Under the pieces are notes generated by a model. That model saw only the letters and a list, made by a program, of their open reading frames with translations, was not told the DNA's origin and made no database searches. Below are positions 61,889 to 64,000 of a stretch of DNA of 64,000 nt, one piece after another. Made by a program: the position numbers and the translations under genes. Where the stretch lies: NCBI RefSeq assembly GCF_900636535.1, contig NZ_LR134289.1, forward strand, positions 3,162,001 through 3,226,000, read 5' to 3'. Source of the DNA: Chryseobacterium gleum. GTDB lineage: Bacteria; Bacteroidota; Bacteroidia; Flavobacteriales; Weeksellaceae. Numbering within the stretch: the first letter of the stretch is position 1; each line of letters begins with the position of its first letter.

Positions 61889-62704
61889 TTAATAACTTTC
61901 ATTTTCATTAGGAAACTCAACGCTTTTCACATCTTTTACATATTGGGAAACAGCTCCTGTAATTTCTGTGTAAAGATCAAGGTATCTTCTTAAGAATTTC
62001 GGACTGAACCCTTTGTTCATTCCTACCATATCATGATATACCAGAACCTGTCCGTCACAATGTGATCCGGCACCAATTCCGATCGTTGGAATGGAAATAC
62101 TGTCTGTCACTTTTTTTGCTAAATCTGCCGGAATCTTTTCTAATACAATAGAAAAACATCCAAGTTCTTCCAAAAGCTGTGCATCAGCAATCAGTTTTTC
62201 AGCTTCTGCCTCTTCCTTAGCTCTTACTTTATAGGTACCGAATTTATAGATAGACTGTGGTGTTAATCCCAAATGTCCCATTACCGGAATTCCGGCATTG
62301 ATAATTTTTTTAATTGATTTGGAAATTTCTTTCCCTCCTTCAATTTTAACGGCATGTGCACCGCCTTCCTTCATCATTCTTACCGCAGATTCCAATGCTT
62401 TTTCAGGGTTACTCTGATAAGTTCCGAAAGGTAAATCTGCTACCACCAAAGCTCTGTCGGTTCCTCTCACCACACTTTGGGCATGGTAGATCATCTGATC
62501 CAGCGTAATAGGTAATGTAGTTTCAAAACCAGCCATTACATTCGCTGCAGAGTCTCCAATCAAAATAGCATCTACTCCGCCGGCATCTACCATCTTTGCG
62601 GTAGTAAAATCATAGGCTGTAAGCATTGTTATTTTTTCCTTGTCGAATTTCATTTTACGCAAGGTTTCAGTCGTAACTTTTTTAATTTCAGAGTGAACAG
62701 ACAT
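61889..62704 (-). CDS. panB: 3-methyl-2-oxobutanoate hydroxymethyltransferase
   Basis: A 271-aa TIM-barrel enzyme of pantothenate synthesis. Motifs are [22 protein letters not shown] near residue 28, [10 protein letters not shown] near 50, and the later [17 protein letters not shown] near 208. It makes ketopantoate from 2-oxoisovalerate with methylene-THF, on the way to CoA. Other pan genes are not adjacent. It is downstream of the Crp/Fnr gene but separated by a hairpin terminator. Confidence 0.96.
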   Translation of the reverse strand: MSVHSEIKKVTTETLRKMKFDKEKITMLTAYDFTTAKMVDAGGVDAILIGDSAANVMAGFETTLPITLDQMIYHAQSVVRGTDRALVVADLPFGTYQSNPEKALESAVRMMKEGGAHAVKIEGGKEISKSIKKIINAGIPVMGHLGLTPQSIYKFGTYKVRAKEEAEAEKLIADAQLLEELGCFSIVLEKIPADLAKKVTDSISIPTIGIGAGSHCDGQVLVYHDMVGMNKGFSPKFLRRYLDLYTEITGAVSQYVKDVKSVEFPNENESY

Positions 62705-62728
62705 AATTTATCTATTTTTAAAAGTTAA

Positions 62729-62750
62729 AAAGTCGGCCCTGAGCCGACTT
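62729..62750 (-). terminator. terminator of the Crp/Fnr gene
   Basis: AAGTCGGC and GCCGACTT arms around a five-base loop, with T-rich sequence following on the minus strand. It begins 17 bp after the stop at 62767. Confidence 0.8.
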
Positions 62751-62766
62751 AAGTTTTGTATGATTT

Positions 62767-63480
62767 TTATAAAACTACGTGACCGAGTTTCATGAGTTTG
62801 TCGTGATTTAGAATCTTGATATTTCTCCCGTCAACTTCAATCAGATTATCCTGTTTGAATTCAGAGATCAGACGGATGGCGCTTTCTGTAGCAGTACCGA
62901 TAATGTTGGCAATTTCTTCTCTCGTCAATGAGATCTTGATAAACCCTTCAGGGTCTACTCCCAGTTTCTGTTCCAGAAGCAAAAGAATTTCTGCCAGTCT
63001 TTCTCTTACCGTTTTCTGAGCAAGGAAAGTAATGGTATTGGATGATTCTCCCAATTCATAAGAAATTTTCTGAAGCATTACGAAAGAAAGCTGTGGATCT
63101 ACTTCCAGAAGATACATAAAGATATCTGCTGGCAAAAATACACATTCAATATCTGTCATGGCCTCTGCTTTAGCCTGGAAGTTTTCCCCGCAAAGCAAAG
63201 AACGATAGCCGATAATATCCCCTTCTTTGATAAATCTTAAAATCTGATCTTTTCCGAACGCTCCTGATTTTGAAAGTTTGGCCGCACCTTTTTCCAGGAC
63301 ATATACTCCTTTTGGAGTTTCCCCATCCTCGAAAATGGTTTCATGTTTCTGAAAACTCAGTTTCTTTTTGCCATTAATATATTTTTCAAAATCTGCGCTA
63401 GAAAGTCTTTCCTTAAATGATTTATCATTAAAAACTCTGGCGAACCTCTCTTCAATTGCTATCTGTTGTTCCTGCGGCAT
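62767..63480 (-). CDS. Crp/Fnr family transcriptional regulator
   Basis: A 237-aa regulator with a cyclic-nucleotide-like sensor domain (about residues 25-140; FEDGETPKGVYVLEKGAAKL) and a C-terminal helix-turn-helix (SLTREEIANIIGTATESAIRLI near 180). It lacks the N-terminal Cys cluster of oxygen-sensing FNR, so the ligand or signal is unclear. It diverges across 83 bp from a CcoI-like copper ATPase gene, an arrangement common beside cbb3-oxidase clusters, so that gene is a plausible target. Confidence 0.92.
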   Translation of the reverse strand: MPQEQQIAIEERFARVFNDKSFKERLSSADFEKYINGKKKLSFQKHETIFEDGETPKGVYVLEKGAAKLSKSGAFGKDQILRFIKEGDIIGYRSLLCGENFQAKAEAMTDIECVFLPADIFMYLLEVDPQLSFVMLQKISYELGESSNTITFLAQKTVRERLAEILLLLEQKLGVDPEGFIKISLTREEIANIIGTATESAIRLISEFKQDNLIEVDGRNIKILNHDKLMKLGHVVL

Positions 63481-63563
63481 TTTATATGATATTTATCACA
63501 AAAATAGAACTTTTTAACGCGATAAACAAAAAAATTTGTTATAATTTTGTAGTTCAATATTTT
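63481..63563. promoter_or_regulatory. divergent control region between Crp/Fnr and the P-type ATPase
   Basis: Minus strand TATTTTTG at 63506-63499 and plus strand TAATTTTG at 63542-63549 are -7 candidates (TAnnTTTG) for the two genes. TTTATCAC at 63492 and GCGATAAAC at 63521 are loosely inverted, a weak regulator-site candidate only. Confidence 0.45.
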
Positions 63564-64000
63564 ATGGTGGTGAGCGAGAACTGTTTTCATTGTGGTCAAG
63601 GTATAGAAAAAGAGAGAATTTTATTTGATGAAAAGACTTTCTGTTGCAATGGCTGCAAGTCTGTTTATGAAATTCTAAATACGAATAACTTAAGCAATTT
63701 TTATCAGCTTAACAAAGGGGCAGGAATTCGTCCGAGTGATGAAAATTCTACCCAGTTTGACTATTTGGACACTCCTGAGATTTTTGAAAAAGTAACAGAT
63801 TTCTCTGAAGGAAACACCAGCCTTGTTACATTTAAAATCCCTGTAATTCATTGTTCTTCCTGTATCTGGTTATTGGAAAGCCTCCATACTTTAAATCAGC
63901 ACATCAAATATTCCCAGGTTAATTTTACAAGGAAGACCTTACAGATTTCATTCAACCATAACGATTTGAAATTAAGCGAACTAGCTAATTTCTTAACCAA
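63564..64000 (+). CDS. heavy-metal translocating P1B ATPase, CcoI/FixI-like, partial
   Basis: The first 145 codons of a gene running off the right edge. The N-terminus has a Cys-rich metal-binding domain, CFHCGQG then FCCNGCKSVYEIL, which is the extra domain of cbb3-oxidase copper ATPases. A heavy-metal-associated domain with the copper motif CSSC follows near residue 95. It probably pumps copper to the periplasm side for cytochrome cbb3 oxidase assembly. ccoS and ccoN genes would be expected just beyond the window. Confidence 0.9.
   Translation, partial: MVVSENCFHCGQGIEKERILFDEKTFCCNGCKSVYEILNTNNLSNFYQLNKGAGIRPSDENSTQFDYLDTPEIFEKVTDFSEGNTSLVTFKIPVIHCSSCIWLLESLHTLNQHIKYSQVNFTRKTLQISFNHNDLKLSELANFLT

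Overview
The window looks like a chromosomal segment of a Bacteroidota flavobacterium, most likely Chryseobacterium or a close Weeksellaceae relative. The reasons are low GC, the Bacteroidota promoter signature (TAnnTTTG at -7) upstream of several genes, almost no Shine-Dalgarno sites, many TonB-dependent outer-membrane receptors, a flexirubin/aryl-polyene pigment gene set, and DksA-like, HU-CCDC81-like and WG-repeat proteins typical of this phylum. The genus is inferred from family knowledge, not from a database search.

Layout. 1-5.2 kb is the edge of a flexirubin-type pigment cluster: partial FabG, tyrosine/histidine ammonia-lyase family enzyme, FAD-dependent halogenase-like oxidoreductase on the opposite strand, a secreted unknown, and a PaaK-like acyl activating enzyme. 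5.3-14.4 kb is housekeeping: M23 peptidase, ileS, DksA-like protein, two small unknown genes, lspA, a YdcF/SanA protein and trpS, which is preceded by a 13-copy heptanucleotide array. 14.4-19.7 kb holds an OmpR-type two-component pair, PepSY-like proteins, YjjG-type phosphatase, a 44-aa small gene, an ECF sigma factor and a secreted unknown. 19.7-26.6 kb holds metK, a divergent oxyR/catalase pair, enoyl-CoA hydratase, dCMP deaminase, xerD and a NUDIX protein. 26.7-33.2 kb is a minus-strand run: haem-binding protein, Ig-like lipoprotein, serine hydrolase, D-2-hydroxyacid dehydrogenase, a frameshifted GxxExxY gene flanked by inverted dispersed repeats, thioesterase and an HU-like protein.

33.4-36.7 kb has a TonB receptor behind a TPP riboswitch, so it is probably a thiamin importer, and a WG-repeat protein. 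36.9-42.3 kb carries two aconitases in tandem. 42.4-47.3 kb has a LytTR/LytS-type pair divergent from an outer-membrane beta-barrel receptor and a DUF5694-like protein. 47.4-52.9 kb has two more receptors. The first has a long leader containing a compact SAM-I/SAM-IV-like aptamer followed by a small ORF ending in Met-Arg-Met-Cys-Cys-Cys-Phe, a likely sulfur-responsive control region. 53.0-59.9 kb is a full thiamin operon (thiS-thiC-tenI-like-thiD-thiE-thiG-thiH, then thiF) behind a second TPP riboswitch. 60-64 kb holds a YD-repeat lipoprotein, an RluA-type pseudouridine synthase, a small membrane protein, panB, a Crp/Fnr regulator and the start of a CcoI-like copper P-type ATPase.

I saw no rRNA, tRNA, CRISPR array, phage or intact insertion sequence. 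The most notable non-coding content is the tandem SAM-like aptamer plus Cys-run leader ORF, and at least five kinds of small dispersed or palindromic repeats.
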